From Peptococcaceae bacterium (lineage in GTDB: Bacteria > Bacillota > Desulfitobacteriia > Desulfitobacteriales > Syntrophobotulaceae): a stretch of DNA of 35,710 bases. A model generated the notes under the pieces. That model was not told the DNA's origin and did no database searches. It saw only the letters and a list, made by a program, of their open reading frames with translations. The stretch covers positions 1 through 35,710 of the forward strand of contig WRJI01000018.1 of the NCBI GenBank assembly GCA_009778595.1, given 5' to 3'. Shown piece after piece: positions 1-8,102 of this stretch (position 1 is the first letter of the stretch; each line of letters opens with the position of its first letter). A program made the position numbers and the translations under genes.

Positions 1-20
1 CGGCTCTATGCTCCGCCGCG

Positions 21-70
21 GCAAACTCAAAACTCGCTCCACTGCGTTGCGCTCAGACAGTTGAGTTTGC
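21..70. repeat. Inverted repeat at left edge
   Basis: A perfect 10-bp inverted repeat, GCAAACTCAA at 21-30 and TTGAGTTTGC at 61-70, encloses a 30-nt GC-rich loop. I see no protein frame in 1-286. The stretch resembles an intergenic structured element or the edge of a repeat, but no second copy lies in the window. Confidence 0.5.
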
Positions 71-286
71 TATCGCTCTGTTCGCTTAGATCCGCATCAA
101 GCCCTCCGCAAAGGCGTTGCGGGGCAGGCCACGTCCAGACCGCCCCCCGTAGCCTTGCGCTAGGACTCCGTCTTTATTTGACTTTGTAAAAAAAATACTT
201 GTCCTCACAAAGCTTGACGAATCGTGAATCGGGCCTTCTGCTATTCTTGATATTTATGTCATGTACCCGGAGCTGCATTGGGCTTA

Positions 287-835
287 TTAATCAGTAGAAT
301 CGACCACAAAGTAAGAAGGAGAAACATACTCTACCAGCCAAACCCCATTTTCTGCTTGGAAGAATTTCAACCCTTGTTCAAGCATACATGCGGTTTCAAT
401 TTTTAAGACAACAGGTATGCCATAACGCATACCTACAGAAATTGCCGTTTGTCTATCTTCGGATAAGTGTACATGATGCCGATTGCCGGGCTTGATGCCT
501 TCTGTAATAATAGATTTCAGAAAGCGTGTTGCTGTTCCATGATACAAAAAAGCTGGAGGGGTCTTTTCTTTAAAAGTTATTGCTACAGTGGAATGCCCCT
601 GAACCGCACGAATACGTATGCCGTCTTCTGAAATCGCGAACCGTTTCTTATCATTCTCGGCCACGATTTTCTGGATGAACGCAAAATCAAGACTTTTCCC
701 TATGCGTCGTGCCCCTTTAATCAATGCATCAATCTCAGCCCAACCCTCATTGTCAAGGATCAAACCAATTGCCTCTGGATGATGGCGCAAGACGTAACTT
801 AAAAATTTACTTATCTCTATTTCTTTCTTGTTCAT
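287..835 (-). CDS. kptA: RNA 2'-phosphotransferase, Tpt1/KptA family
   Basis: This 182-residue protein matches the Tpt1/KptA family, which moves a 2'-phosphate from RNA to NAD+ and makes ADP-ribose 1''-2'' cyclic phosphate. Visible motifs are the N-terminal winged-helix signature LSYVLRHHPEAIGL (Arg17, His18), RAVQGHS (His81), LYHGT (His99), NRHHVHLS (Arg119, His120) and NGVWLVEYVSP near the C-terminus. The basic and His residues fit the known catalytic Arg-His-Arg set, and the length is typical. An AGGAAG site just upstream supports the start at 835. Its bacterial role is unclear because most bacteria have no tRNA-splicing ligase that leaves a 2'-phosphate; repair or detoxification of RNA is a common guess. 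It stands alone on this strand, and nothing nearby suggests a partner. Confidence 0.93.
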   Translation of the reverse strand: MNKKEIEISKFLSYVLRHHPEAIGLILDNEGWAEIDALIKGARRIGKSLDFAFIQKIVAENDKKRFAISEDGIRIRAVQGHSTVAITFKEKTPPAFLYHGTATRFLKSIITEGIKPGNRHHVHLSEDRQTAISVGMRYGIPVVLKIETACMLEQGLKFFQAENGVWLVEYVSPSYFVVDSTD

Positions 836-936
836 TGAGTCTTCCTATTCACGGCAACGCGGGCTCTGCCCGCAAGTATCCAGTATTCACCTTGCCAGCG
901 TGGGCTATATCATCCGTTGCTCCCATTATACTGCAA

Positions 937-1149
937 CTATCTGTTTTCTTTAAGCAGATGTTCGTATATTCCAAAATCTGGGAATTTATCCCAGTTCGAA
1001 GTCACATCACTTTGTATATCTTTTTCCTCCACTTCTCCTGTTCGATAATCCCAAATCTCCATAAGAATATAGCCCGTTTCATCAAACTTGAAAGTTGTAC
1101 CGACTGCCTTTTTATTTGTATTCTTATCAAAAGTATAATGATAAGCCAT
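937..1149 (-). CDS. Small hypothetical protein, possibly frameshifted at its start
   Basis: This 70-residue acidic protein has balanced, coding-like composition (YTFDKNTNKK, GTTFKFDETGYIL, SDVTSNWDKFPDFG). I do not recognise a family. The ATG at 1149 has no convincing ribosome-binding site. A clear AAAGGAG site further upstream instead faces a GTG at 1190 in another frame, which opens with the coding-like stretch VQRTFDDETRIALI and then turns into hydrophobic, non-coding-looking residues. The simplest readings are that the gene starts at 1149 with a weak signal, or that a one-base indel near 1145-1150 split an originally longer gene starting at 1190. It lies between kptA and hsdS, all on the minus strand. 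Confidence 0.45.
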   Translation of the reverse strand: MAYHYTFDKNTNKKAVGTTFKFDETGYILMEIWDYRTGEVEEKDIQSDVTSNWDKFPDFGIYEHLLKENR

Positions 1150-1290
1150 ATTAAGGCTATCCGGGTCTCGTCATCAAAGGTTCTTTGCACCGGAACGGTC
1201 TCCTTTCTTTGCTTGTGGTTGTAGGTTCTAGAAGTCTCCTATGATTTCCGCTGTTTCGGCAATATGGGCGATCTTGATGTCCATGAGTCT

Positions 1291-1384
1291 CTTACAGACG
1301 CGAAGCGTCAATAAAAAACAAGAAAATCCACATTCTGAATCCTGAATACTGAATACTGAATACTTGCGGGCGAAGACCGCATTA
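1291..1384 (+). repeat. Dispersed ~95-bp repeat, copy A
   Basis: This copy runs from CTTACAGACGCGAAGCGTCA through an A-rich stretch and CCACATTCTGAATC, then about four CTGAATA-type 7-bp units, to the hairpin-like end GCGGGCGAAGACCGCATTA. Related copies lie at 2660-2753, 7971-8078, 20802-20890 (reverse) and 35460-35525 (reverse, partial). Its right end overlaps the TAA stop codon of hsdS on the other strand. Confidence 0.85.
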
Positions 1385-2503
1385 ATTAAAGAGCTCACCG
1401 GCAAAGCATTTCTGCATCAGCGATTTATATAGTAATTCCAGTTTGTCCAGGCCACGTTGCATTGCAAATTTTGATTTGTCGGTGGCGCGGACGTAGTCCG
1501 CGAAGCGGTGTTGGAGAGGGAGCGGGGGAATCAGAATCTCAATATCTTGCAACTCTTGAGCATTGATATTAGCTTGACCAATAATTGTTTTGCACATCGC
1601 TCGCAAGGTCAGCTTCCCATAATCAGAGTTAAGGACAGCCGAAAGGTACACAGGAATAGCTCTATTATTTGTTCTCACTCGAATGATGTACCCTGCGATT
1701 ATCATTTTCTCGTTTGAATCAAATACGCAAGTTTTTCCGACCAATTCCTTACTGTTTGTACGGTTGAATAGGACATCACCTTTTCGAACAGCATACTTCT
1801 CAAGTTGACTATCTGGCATATTAATGTATTTCAAATCCGTCATGTCCAGTTGACCACTATAAGTAATGTTATTCATTCGCAAATAAGGATATTGACCTCC
1901 ATCGTTTGCAGGGTTGCTTGTGCCATACTTGACTTCTGCCACAATATTTCGGACAGTGCCACGTTCCCACCCCATCGGATTCGTCACCGGATCCCCAAAC
2001 ATCTCGACAAACCGCGATTTCACAAGCAAATCCAGTTTGTCTATCTGTGCCTTGCGCTTTTCGATGAGAGCACTGGCGCGGTTGAGGATGTCCGCAATTT
2101 TTTGTTGGACGGGAAGGGGTGGCAGGGGTATTTCTATGTTTGCGTATTTTGATATCCAATATCTTTTATGTAGCTGTGTATCGGTTTTAATCGTACCCAT
2201 ATAGTAAAATAGGTATTTGATATCAGCAGCTTGGCTAGCCTTTAGTATTTTCATTGCTGAAGACTTTACCTTGAATGAGAAATCTACATATTTAATTGCA
2301 GCAGTAAAGTCATCAAATATAATTACTGGATAATTCGTAAATATGTTTTCTGTTTCATCCGTGTAGCCTAAAATAAAGCTCTGTCCTGCTGTTAAAACAG
2401 GCGTTTTAAATTCATCACTATAATTTGTACTCTCAACTATATATTTTGTGGGTTGCTCATAATCTAAAACATCCCCCAGTCGCACCATCTCCCACTTGCT
2501 CAT
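1382..2503 (-). CDS. hsdS: Type I restriction-modification specificity subunit (orphan)
   Basis: HsdS gives a type I restriction-modification complex its DNA target through two target-recognition domains (TRDs). The protein opens SKWEMVRLGDVL, typical of TRD1. Both TRDs end in the family pattern: IEIPLPPLPVQQKIADIL, then a coiled spacer (LIEKRKAQIDKLDLLVKSRF) and the linker MFGDPVTNPMGWERGTV; and IEILIPPLPLQHRFADYV followed by a second helix ending QKCFAGEL. I place the start at Met26 of the longest frame (2503), because family similarity begins there; upstream in-frame residues look non-coding. No hsdM or hsdR lies in the window. The gene sits between two direct copies of the dispersed repeat. 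About 373 residues from this start, so both TRDs appear intact. Confidence 0.9.
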   Translation of the reverse strand: MSKWEMVRLGDVLDYEQPTKYIVESTNYSDEFKTPVLTAGQSFILGYTDETENIFTNYPVIIFDDFTAAIKYVDFSFKVKSSAMKILKASQAADIKYLFYYMGTIKTDTQLHKRYWISKYANIEIPLPPLPVQQKIADILNRASALIEKRKAQIDKLDLLVKSRFVEMFGDPVTNPMGWERGTVRNIVAEVKYGTSNPANDGGQYPYLRMNNITYSGQLDMTDLKYINMPDSQLEKYAVRKGDVLFNRTNSKELVGKTCVFDSNEKMIIAGYIIRVRTNNRAIPVYLSAVLNSDYGKLTLRAMCKTIIGQANINAQELQDIEILIPPLPLQHRFADYVRATDKSKFAMQRGLDKLELLYKSLMQKCFAGELFN

Positions 2504-2656
2504 CCGTTGTATCATCCTCCGCCATTTCAATAATATCCCGGATCGTTTCTCTTTGAGAAGGAGCTCTCGCAGCTTCACGTTTTCTTGCTCTAAATTATAT
2601 CATCAGTTGCCTTTGCCGTCGATTCAGCTCTTTCAGCCCAGCCTGTTGCCTTTTAG
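2457..2656 (-). pseudogene. Coding-like remnants upstream of and overlapping hsdS
   Basis: On the minus strand two short frames read like protein ends. One begins at the repeat boundary near 2656, contains QQAGLKELNRRQRQ and stops at 2595. The other is open from 2594 to a stop at 2457, contains SQRETIRDIIEMAEDD and overlaps the hsdS start in a different frame. They could be the 3' ends of former neighbours (for example hsdM) cut by insertion of the repeat. No family can be assigned, and chance open frames are possible. Confidence 0.25.
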
Positions 2657-2659
2657 TCC

Positions 2660-2753
2660 CTTACGGACGCGAAGCGTCAACAAAAAACAAGAAGATCCAC
2701 ATTCTGAATCCTGAATCCTGAATACTGGATACTTGCGGTCGAAGACCGCATTA
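2660..2753 (+). repeat. Dispersed ~95-bp repeat, copy B
   Basis: Same orientation as copy A and about 90% alike by eye: CTTACGGACGCGAAGCGTCA, the A-rich block, CCACATTCTGAATCC, a different count and type of 7-bp units, then GCGGTCGAAGACCGCATTA. With copy A it brackets hsdS and its upstream remnants. The rest of the 2504-2898 gap holds the glyQS promoter and otherwise nothing I can name; in particular no T-box leader (no specifier stem or TGGN-type bulge) is apparent. Confidence 0.85.
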
Positions 2754-2813
2754 GTCTTGAGGAGGTAGGCGGCTTGTCCAAGCTTGATCATTCCGGTATT
2801 CCGGCGTCATCAT

Positions 2814-2842
2814 TTGCGCTTGGTTCCGCTTTTTTCTATAAT
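2814..2842 (+). promoter_or_regulatory. Sigma-A promoter of glyQS
   Basis: TTGCGC at 2814-2819 and a perfect TATAAT at 2837-2842 are separated by 17 bp, predicting transcription from about 2849 with a 50-nt leader. That is too short for a T-box riboswitch. Confidence 0.65.
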
Positions 2843-2898
2843 GATTGTGTGTCCGGTTTCTGTTTGGATTTTTGCAATAAAGCGGAGGGCTGACAGAT

Positions 2899-5800
2899 AT
2901 GTATTTTCAGGATTTAGTTATGCTTTTGAACCAGTTTTGGGGAGAACAAGGATGTTTGCTTGTGCAACCTTATGATATGGAGAAGGGTGCCGGGACGATG
3001 AATCCGGCGACTTTTCTGCGGGCGTTGGGACCGGAGCCTTGGAATGTGGCCTATGTTGAGCCTTCCCGGCGGCCTACGGATGGACGGTATGGGGAGAACC
3101 CCAATCGATTGCAGCATTATTTTCAGTATCAGGTGATTTTGAAGCCGTCCCCTGATAATGTGCAGGAGCTTTATTTGGAGAGCTTGGAACGGTTGGGTAT
3201 TAATCCGGCGGAGCATGATATTCGGTTTGTTGAGGATAATTGGGAGTCACCGACGCTGGGGGCTTGGGGATTGGGCTGGGAGGTCTGGCTTGACGGCATG
3301 GAGATTACCCAGTTTACGTATTTTCAACAGTGCGGCGGGATCGATTGTCAACCGGTGAGCGCGGAGATTACTTATGGATTGGAGCGGTTGGCTACTTATA
3401 TTCAAGGGCGGGATAACGTGTTTGATGTGAGTTGGGCTCCGGGGATCCGGTATGGGGACGTCTATTTGCAGAATGAGAAGGAGTTTTCCCGGTATAATTT
3501 TGAGGCGGCGGATGTGGAGGCTCTCAGGCAGTGGTTCAATATGTATGAGAAAGAAGCCGGGCGGGCTTGTGAGGCGGAGTTGGTGTTGCCGGCTTATGAT
3601 TATGTGTTGAAGTGTTCACATTGTTTTAATCTTTTGGAGGCTCGTGGGGCGATCAGTGTCGCGGAGCGAACGATCTATATCGGCAGGGTGCGGGCGTTGG
3701 CCAAGATGTGTGCCCAAGGTTTTTTGAAACAGCGGGAGACGTTGGGATATCCTCTGCTTAGGGATAGTAAAACCCACAGCAAAGAAGCCGGTTTAAGTGC
3801 ACCGGTGAATAAATTGTCAGAAGAGAGGCCGGACTCGCCGAATTGTCAATTCCTCTTGGAGGTTGGTATGGAGGAGCTTCCGGCCCAGTTTGCGGTGAGT
3901 GTGGTTGAACAATTAACTGTGAACACGCGCCGGATTTTGGATGAGTGGGGGTTGGGTTACGGAGGGGTGCGCGCTTTTGTGACGCCTCGGCGGTTGGCTC
4001 TTTTGGTTGAGGGGTTGTCTGTGCAGCAGCCTGATTTGACTGAGGAGGTTAAGGGGCCTGCTGTGCGGGCGGCTTATGATGATGGGGGGGCGCCGACGAA
4101 GGCTTTGCTGGGGTTTATGCGCGGTCAGGGTGTGTCGGAGAAGGATGTTTTTCGGCGGGAGTTGAATGGCGCGGAGTATGTTTATGGGCGCAAGTTTAGA
4201 CCGGGGCAGCGGACTGAGGTATTGTTGCCTGATTTGATTGAACGGGTGTTGGGAGGGTTGGTTTTCGCCAAACCTATGCGTTGGGGAGATCTGACCTTGC
4301 GGTTTGCCCGACCTGTGCGGTGGCTGACGGCACTTTTTGGGGACCGCACGGTGGCGTTTCGGTTTGCCGGGCTGACATCGGGGCGCTCAACCCGGGGGCA
4401 TAGGGTTTTGGGTGGTCAGACGCTGGTGCGGTTGAGTTCGGCGGATGAGTATGTTGAGGCGCTGCGGTCGGTTGGTGTGGTGGTTGATCAGCAGGAGCGG
4501 AGGGAATTGATTCTGAAGCAGATGGCTGAGTTGGAGAGCGTTGTTGGCGGATCGGCTGAGCCGGACGAGGATTTGTTGACGGAGATTGTTCATTTGGTGG
4601 AGTATCCGACGGTGTTTGTCGGGAAGGTTGGGAGCGGGTATCTGTCTTTGCCGGATGAGGTGATTACAACACCGATGAAGCAGCATCAACGATATTTTCC
4701 GGTGCGAGATGCCGAGGGGAAGCTGTTACCGGTGTTTTTTGGGGTGCGTAACGGGGGGCGGGAGGCTCTGGAGGTTGTGATTCAAGGAAATGAGCGTGTG
4801 TTGAAGGCCCGGCTGGAGGACGCGGCTTTCTACTATCGTGAGGATGCCCGGCGTGGGTTGGACGATTATGTGCGGGATCTGGACGGGGTTGTTTTCCATG
4901 AACGCCTTGGCAGTGTGGGGCAACGGGTGGATCGGTTGTGCCGGCTGGCTGGTGCTTTGGCTGAGAAGGCGGGTCTGGCGCCGACGGTGCGGGAGGCGGT
5001 TCTGCGGACGGCGGGTTTGGCAAAAGCTGATCTGGTGACGAAGATGGTTTATGATTTTCCCGAGTTGCAGGGGATTATGGGAGGGTATTACGCAGGGTTG
5101 CAGGGGGATTCGGCTGAGGTGGCTTTGGCGATTCGGGAGCATTATCAGCCTCGTGCCGCCGGTGATGCTTTGCCGCTGTCTGTTGAGGGCCGGATTGTGA
5201 GTTTGGCGGATCGGTTGGATGCTTTGGCGGGTTTCTTTGGGGCGGGGATTCAACCGACGGGATCTCAGGATCCTTTTGCGTTACGGCGGCAGGCTCAAGG
5301 GCTGGTGGCTTTGTTAATGGATGAAGGGACACCTGTGGTGTGGCCTTTGGCGGCGTTGATTGAGTTGGCTTTTGAGGGGTTTGTGGAGCAGGGGATTTTT
5401 GCGGCGGAGGATGTGGGTTCGAAGAGCCAAGGGAGCGGGATTGTCCAGACGGTGGAGGATTTCTGCTTGCAGCGTGTTCGGTATGTTTGGCTGGAGAGCG
5501 GGAAGATTCAGGGTTATGACGAGGGGTTGCCTTATGATGTGGCTGACGCTGTGTTGGCTCGTTCAGGTTATCCGTTTGGGAATATTTGTTTGGCCGGCAA
5601 GGGGCCGCGTGCCTTGACACAACAGGCGTTGGCTCTGGCGGTGTGCCGGGGACGTGAGGACTTTGAGGGATTTCTGAATGCCTATGTACGGTGTGTGAAT
5701 TTGAGCCGAAAAGCGTTTTCGAGCAACGGACAACGGATAACGGAAGAGGACGGACGGTTGGAAACAGAACCGGATGTCGTCGGAACAGAGGTATTGAACC

Positions 5801-6051
5801 ATCAGGCAGAACGGAGTCTGCTGGCGGCATTGGATCGTGTTGAGCCGTTGGTGCAGACTTTTTTGGATGATGATGATTTTGTCGGAGCCTTTGAGGCGGG
5901 GCTGGGTGTTGTGTCTTGTGTTGAGTCCCTTTTTGATGCGGTTATGATTATGGATCCGGATCCGCAAATCAAGAGGGCGCGATTGGCTTTGTTGCGGCGT
6001 TGCGTGGCGGTGTTGGGATGTCTGGGCGATCTGACGGTGTTGGCAGGATAG
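2899..6051 (+). CDS. glyQS: Glycyl-tRNA synthetase, fused alpha and beta subunits
   Basis: The 1050-residue protein joins both subunits of the bacterial alpha2-beta2 GlyRS, which charges tRNA-Gly. Residues 1 to about 290 are the GlyQ catalytic part ([73 protein letters not shown]). A non-conserved linker (about 291-313) leads to the GlyS part, beginning [14 protein letters not shown], with [26 protein letters not shown], an HD-like region ([39 protein letters not shown]) and a C-terminal helical tRNA-binding region. GlyQ and GlyS are separate genes in Bacillus and E. coli; fusions are known, for example in Chlamydia. The ATG at 2899 follows GGAGGG. No stop or frameshift separates the halves. 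The coding strand is strikingly rich in G and T compared with ppdK downstream. Confidence 0.96.
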   Translation: MYFQDLVMLLNQFWGEQGCLLVQPYDMEKGAGTMNPATFLRALGPEPWNVAYVEPSRRPTDGRYGENPNRLQHYFQYQVILKPSPDNVQELYLESLERLGINPAEHDIRFVEDNWESPTLGAWGLGWEVWLDGMEITQFTYFQQCGGIDCQPVSAEITYGLERLATYIQGRDNVFDVSWAPGIRYGDVYLQNEKEFSRYNFEAADVEALRQWFNMYEKEAGRACEAELVLPAYDYVLKCSHCFNLLEARGAISVAERTIYIGRVRALAKMCAQGFLKQRETLGYPLLRDSKTHSKEAGLSAPVNKLSEERPDSPNCQFLLEVGMEELPAQFAVSVVEQLTVNTRRILDEWGLGYGGVRAFVTPRRLALLVEGLSVQQPDLTEEVKGPAVRAAYDDGGAPTKALLGFMRGQGVSEKDVFRRELNGAEYVYGRKFRPGQRTEVLLPDLIERVLGGLVFAKPMRWGDLTLRFARPVRWLTALFGDRTVAFRFAGLTSGRSTRGHRVLGGQTLVRLSSADEYVEALRSVGVVVDQQERRELILKQMAELESVVGGSAEPDEDLLTEIVHLVEYPTVFVGKVGSGYLSLPDEVITTPMKQHQRYFPVRDAEGKLLPVFFGVRNGGREALEVVIQGNERVLKARLEDAAFYYREDARRGLDDYVRDLDGVVFHERLGSVGQRVDRLCRLAGALAEKAGLAPTVREAVLRTAGLAKADLVTKMVYDFPELQGIMGGYYAGLQGDSAEVALAIREHYQPRAAGDALPLSVEGRIVSLADRLDALAGFFGAGIQPTGSQDPFALRRQAQGLVALLMDEGTPVVWPLAALIELAFEGFVEQGIFAAEDVGSKSQGSGIVQTVEDFCLQRVRYVWLESGKIQGYDEGLPYDVADAVLARSGYPFGNICLAGKGPRALTQQALALAVCRGREDFEGFLNAYVRCVNLSRKAFSSNGQRITEEDGRLETEPDVVGTEVLNHQAERSLLAALDRVEPLVQTFLDDDDFVGAFEAGLGVVSCVESLFDAVMIMDPDPQIKRARLALLRRCVAVLGCLGDLTVLAG

Positions 6052-6053
6052 AG

Positions 6054-6097
6054 GGGGAGGTAGCCATGACTGAGTGGGGAGGTAGCCATGACTGAGT
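6054..6097 (+). repeat. 22-bp tandem duplication of a ribosome-binding site and start codon
   Basis: The unit GGGGAGGTAGCCATGACTGA plus GT occurs twice in a row with period 22. Each copy carries GGGGAGG and ATG. Starting at the first ATG (6066) gives only nine codons before a TGA; the second ATG (6088) opens the membrane-protein gene. Confidence 0.9.
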
Positions 6098-6552
6098 GGG
6101 GAGGGAATCCTGTCGTGACAAGACGCTCAGTGCCGGCAAAGATTGTTTACGTTATGTGTGCCGTGAATGGGTTGTGTGCTCTTTTCTTTGGCGGTTTGAT
6201 GATGGTTTTTCCTGTTGATACGCCGTTGGGTTTGGGAGCGTTATTGCCCGCTATGACCAAGTTTCCTTTTCAAATGTTTTTTCAGACATTGTTTTGGTCG
6301 GGCCTCGCTTTGGCGTTGTGCAATGGTGTCTTCAATTCGATTGCGGCGGTTTTCTTCATGGGAAAGCGTGATCGGACGGCTTTGAAGTTTGCGTTTGTCG
6401 CCGGGATTCTCCTCATTATTTGGGATACCTATGAGACGATTTTCTTGCCAAATCCATTGGCCGTCCTATATGGTCTTATGGGAGTTGTCCAGGTGATTTT
6501 GTGTGTTTTTTTGTTAGGACGTGTGAAGGAGACGCGTGAAGGAGACGTGTGA
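6088..6552 (+). CDS. Small integral membrane protein, unknown function
   Basis: This 154-residue protein has four hydrophobic segments, about residues 17-39, 60-88, 96-115 and 122-142, separated by short loops (GKRDRTALK between the second and third), and a basic N-terminus (VTRRSVPAK). I do not recognise a family beyond a small four-helix membrane protein. It starts 36 bases after glyQS ends and may be read from the glyQS promoter. The ribosome-binding site and start are duplicated immediately upstream, leaving a nine-codon decoy frame that could lower or couple translation. Its last codons (VKETREGD) already lie inside the 13-bp tandem repeat that follows, so the C-terminus has probably been altered by repeat growth. 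Confidence 0.7.
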   Translation: MTEWGGNPVVTRRSVPAKIVYVMCAVNGLCALFFGGLMMVFPVDTPLGLGALLPAMTKFPFQMFFQTLFWSGLALALCNGVFNSIAAVFFMGKRDRTALKFAFVAGILLIIWDTYETIFLPNPLAVLYGLMGVVQVILCVFLLGRVKETREGDV

Positions 6553-6674
6553 AGGAGACGCGTGAAGGAGACGTGTGAAGGAGACGTGTGAAGGAGACGT
6601 GTGAAGGAGATGTGTGGAGAAGATGCATGAAGGAGATGTGTGGAGGAGATGTGTGAAGGAGATGTGTGGAGGAG
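6521..6674 (+). repeat. 13-bp minisatellite
   Basis: About twelve head-to-tail copies of a 13-bp unit, GTGTGAAGGAGAC with variants GCGTGAAGGAGAC and GTGTGGAGGAGAT. The left units are C-ending and nearly identical; the right ones are T-ending and more diverged. It begins inside the 3' end of the upstream membrane-protein gene and fills the gap to the convergent radical SAM gene. Each unit contains an AGGAGA core. Confidence 0.93.
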
Positions 6675-6693
6675 CGACAGCTGAGGGTGAGTG

Positions 6694-7581
6694 CTACTCA
6701 AACAATGTCAGCTGTTCGTCGCCATAAACTGTTTTGTAGCTTTTGATGATTGTTTCCATGGTGTACAGGATCCCGGCTTGGTTGCAAGCTGACTTGAATT
6801 GGGGCCATATTTGGTGATAGGCCGGCGTGCCACAGCTGTAAGTGTTGCCAAAGGTTTGAATGTATTTCTCTTTCATGCCGGGGAAGGTTGTGTCAAAACA
6901 ACGATACATATATTCCCGCTGTCCGGTGCGTATGGTGACGCCCATACCGGGGTAGATGAAGCGGACCCCGCTTGCTTTGGCTTGGGCTACGATGCCCAGG
7001 ATGTTTTCGGTGGTATCTGTGATGAAAGGTAAAACCGGCATGAGCAAAACACCCGCAAAGATGCCGTTGTCTGCCAGGTCTTTCAGGGCGGCAAAACGGG
7101 CGGAGGAGGGTGGTGTGTTGGGTTCAAGTTTTTGAGAGAGAGCATCGTCGGCACAGGTGACGGTTATTTTGATGATGACCGGCGCGAATTCCTGGATGTC
7201 CCGCAGGATGTCGATGTCCCTGGTAACGAGGGGGCTTTTGGTGGCGATGCCGATACCGAAACCGTGGGATCGAATCAATTCCAGCGCTCGACGGGAAAGG
7301 CCCAGGTCTTTTTCCAGCGGGTTGTAGGGGTCACTGGCGGCGCCGGTCATGATGACGCCGGTTTTGGTTTTGCGGCTCAAATCGTTACGGATAATGGCGA
7401 GGGCGTTTTCTTTGACTTTGATCGTTCCAAAATCGGGATTCTGGTAACAGTCGGAACGGCTATCGCAGTAGATACAACCATGGTTACAGCCACGGTAAAT
7501 ATTCATTTTGTAATCGCCGCCGAACCAGGATGATCCTTTGGCGTCGCGGTAGACAATGGTTTTGGCCGGAATGTAGATCAT
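6694..7581 (-). CDS. Radical SAM protein, SPL/Rv2578c-like
   Basis: With the start at 7581 this is a 295-residue radical SAM enzyme. The 4Fe-4S motif is RGCNHGCIYC (Cys32, Cys36, Cys39), the CX3CX2C pattern. Further family features are SSWFGGDYKMNIY before the cluster, VIMTGAASDPYNPLEKDLGLSR, the central strand-helix repeats and the late segment YRCFDTTFPGMKEKY. It resembles proteins annotated as spore photoproduct lyase-like or Rv2578c-like, whose substrate is usually unknown; I do not claim photoproduct lyase activity. The in-frame extension to 7911 is rejected because it is basic, low in family features and made of the palindromic element. AAGAGG precedes the ATG at 7581. It converges on the membrane-protein gene across the minisatellite. 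Confidence 0.88.
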   Translation of the reverse strand: MIYIPAKTIVYRDAKGSSWFGGDYKMNIYRGCNHGCIYCDSRSDCYQNPDFGTIKVKENALAIIRNDLSRKTKTGVIMTGAASDPYNPLEKDLGLSRRALELIRSHGFGIGIATKSPLVTRDIDILRDIQEFAPVIIKITVTCADDALSQKLEPNTPPSSARFAALKDLADNGIFAGVLLMPVLPFITDTTENILGIVAQAKASGVRFIYPGMGVTIRTGQREYMYRCFDTTFPGMKEKYIQTFGNTYSCGTPAYHQIWPQFKSACNQAGILYTMETIIKSYKTVYGDEQLTLFE

Positions 7582-7716
7582 TTTTTGGCCTCTTGATGGA
7601 ATGGGATTAGAGTTGCGGCCGAAGGCCGCCTTAGTACTTGTGAGTATATAGTATTGTGTGGTGTTTGACAACCGCAACCGGAGGGGAGATAGATACCACG
7701 AGGGCTCGTGACAGTC

Positions 7717-7829
7717 CCCAGGTAGGGTTGGGCTTCGGAAGAACCCAAAAGCCCGCGTAGTTTTTCCCCTTTTCGAGGGCCGCGTCAGACGGGGGATTGG
7801 GTTCTCCCTCTCTCCAACCCTACCTGGGG
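7717..7829 (+). repeat. Palindromic MITE-like element, complete copy
   Basis: A 113-bp element has perfect 16-bp terminal inverted repeats: CCCCAGGTAGGGTTGG at 7717-7732 and its complement at 7814-7829. An inner imperfect inverted pair (AGAACCCAA near 7740 and TTGGGTTCT near 7797) makes it foldable end to end. Inside, GGGCTT pairs with AAGCCC ahead of a T-run, like an intrinsic terminator. No protein is encoded, so it would need a transposase supplied elsewhere. A second, one-sided copy lies at 10328-10424. The remainder of the 7582-8102 gap holds dispersed repeat copy C. Confidence 0.85.
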
Positions 7830-7970
7830 TCTCGATGAAGTGTGTGCGTATGCTTTCTGTATTCCCCTGAATGGTAGGTTTTTTTATGAGCACGTACAAC
7901 ATTGTAACCAAGCCGTACAGAGGTGAATATAGTAGACTATACTCGCAATATCATGAGGAATCGTTAGTAC

Positions 7971-8078
7971 CTTACAGACGCGAAGCGTCAACAAAAAACA
8001 AGAAAATCCACATTCTGAATACTGAATACTGAATACTGAATACTGAATACTGGATACTTGCGGGCGTAGCCCGCATTA
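7971..8078 (+). repeat. Dispersed ~95-bp repeat, copy C (longest)
   Basis: Starts CTTACAGACGCGAAGCGTCA and ends GCGGGCGTAGCCCGCATTA, a perfect hairpin end. The internal 7-bp unit CTGAATA occurs about six times here against four in copies A and B, which accounts for the extra length. It ends 25 bp before the first collagen-like gene. Confidence 0.88.
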
Positions 8079-8102
8079 GGATACAACAAGGAGAGAAGAT
8101 AT

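Noticed and set aside
2756-2898. T-box riboswitch upstream of glyQS
   Set aside because: The promoter leaves only about 50 nt of leader, and no T-box sequence or antiterminator stem is present.
4387-5830. Large minus-strand frames opposite glyQS
   Set aside because: They come from the strong G/T bias of the glyQS coding strand; they are Pro/His/Arg-rich, lack starts with ribosome-binding sites and cover conserved synthetase motifs.
6521-6674. CRISPR array
   Set aside because: The 13-bp units are adjacent with no spacers; it is a minisatellite.
7582-7911. N-terminal extension of the radical SAM gene
   Set aside because: It is translated from the palindromic element and repeats, lacks family similarity, and a ribosome-binding site supports the start at 7581.
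7971-8078. CRISPR or attachment site at the 7-bp repeats
   Set aside because: The units are far too short and lack spacers, and no integrase or cas gene is present.
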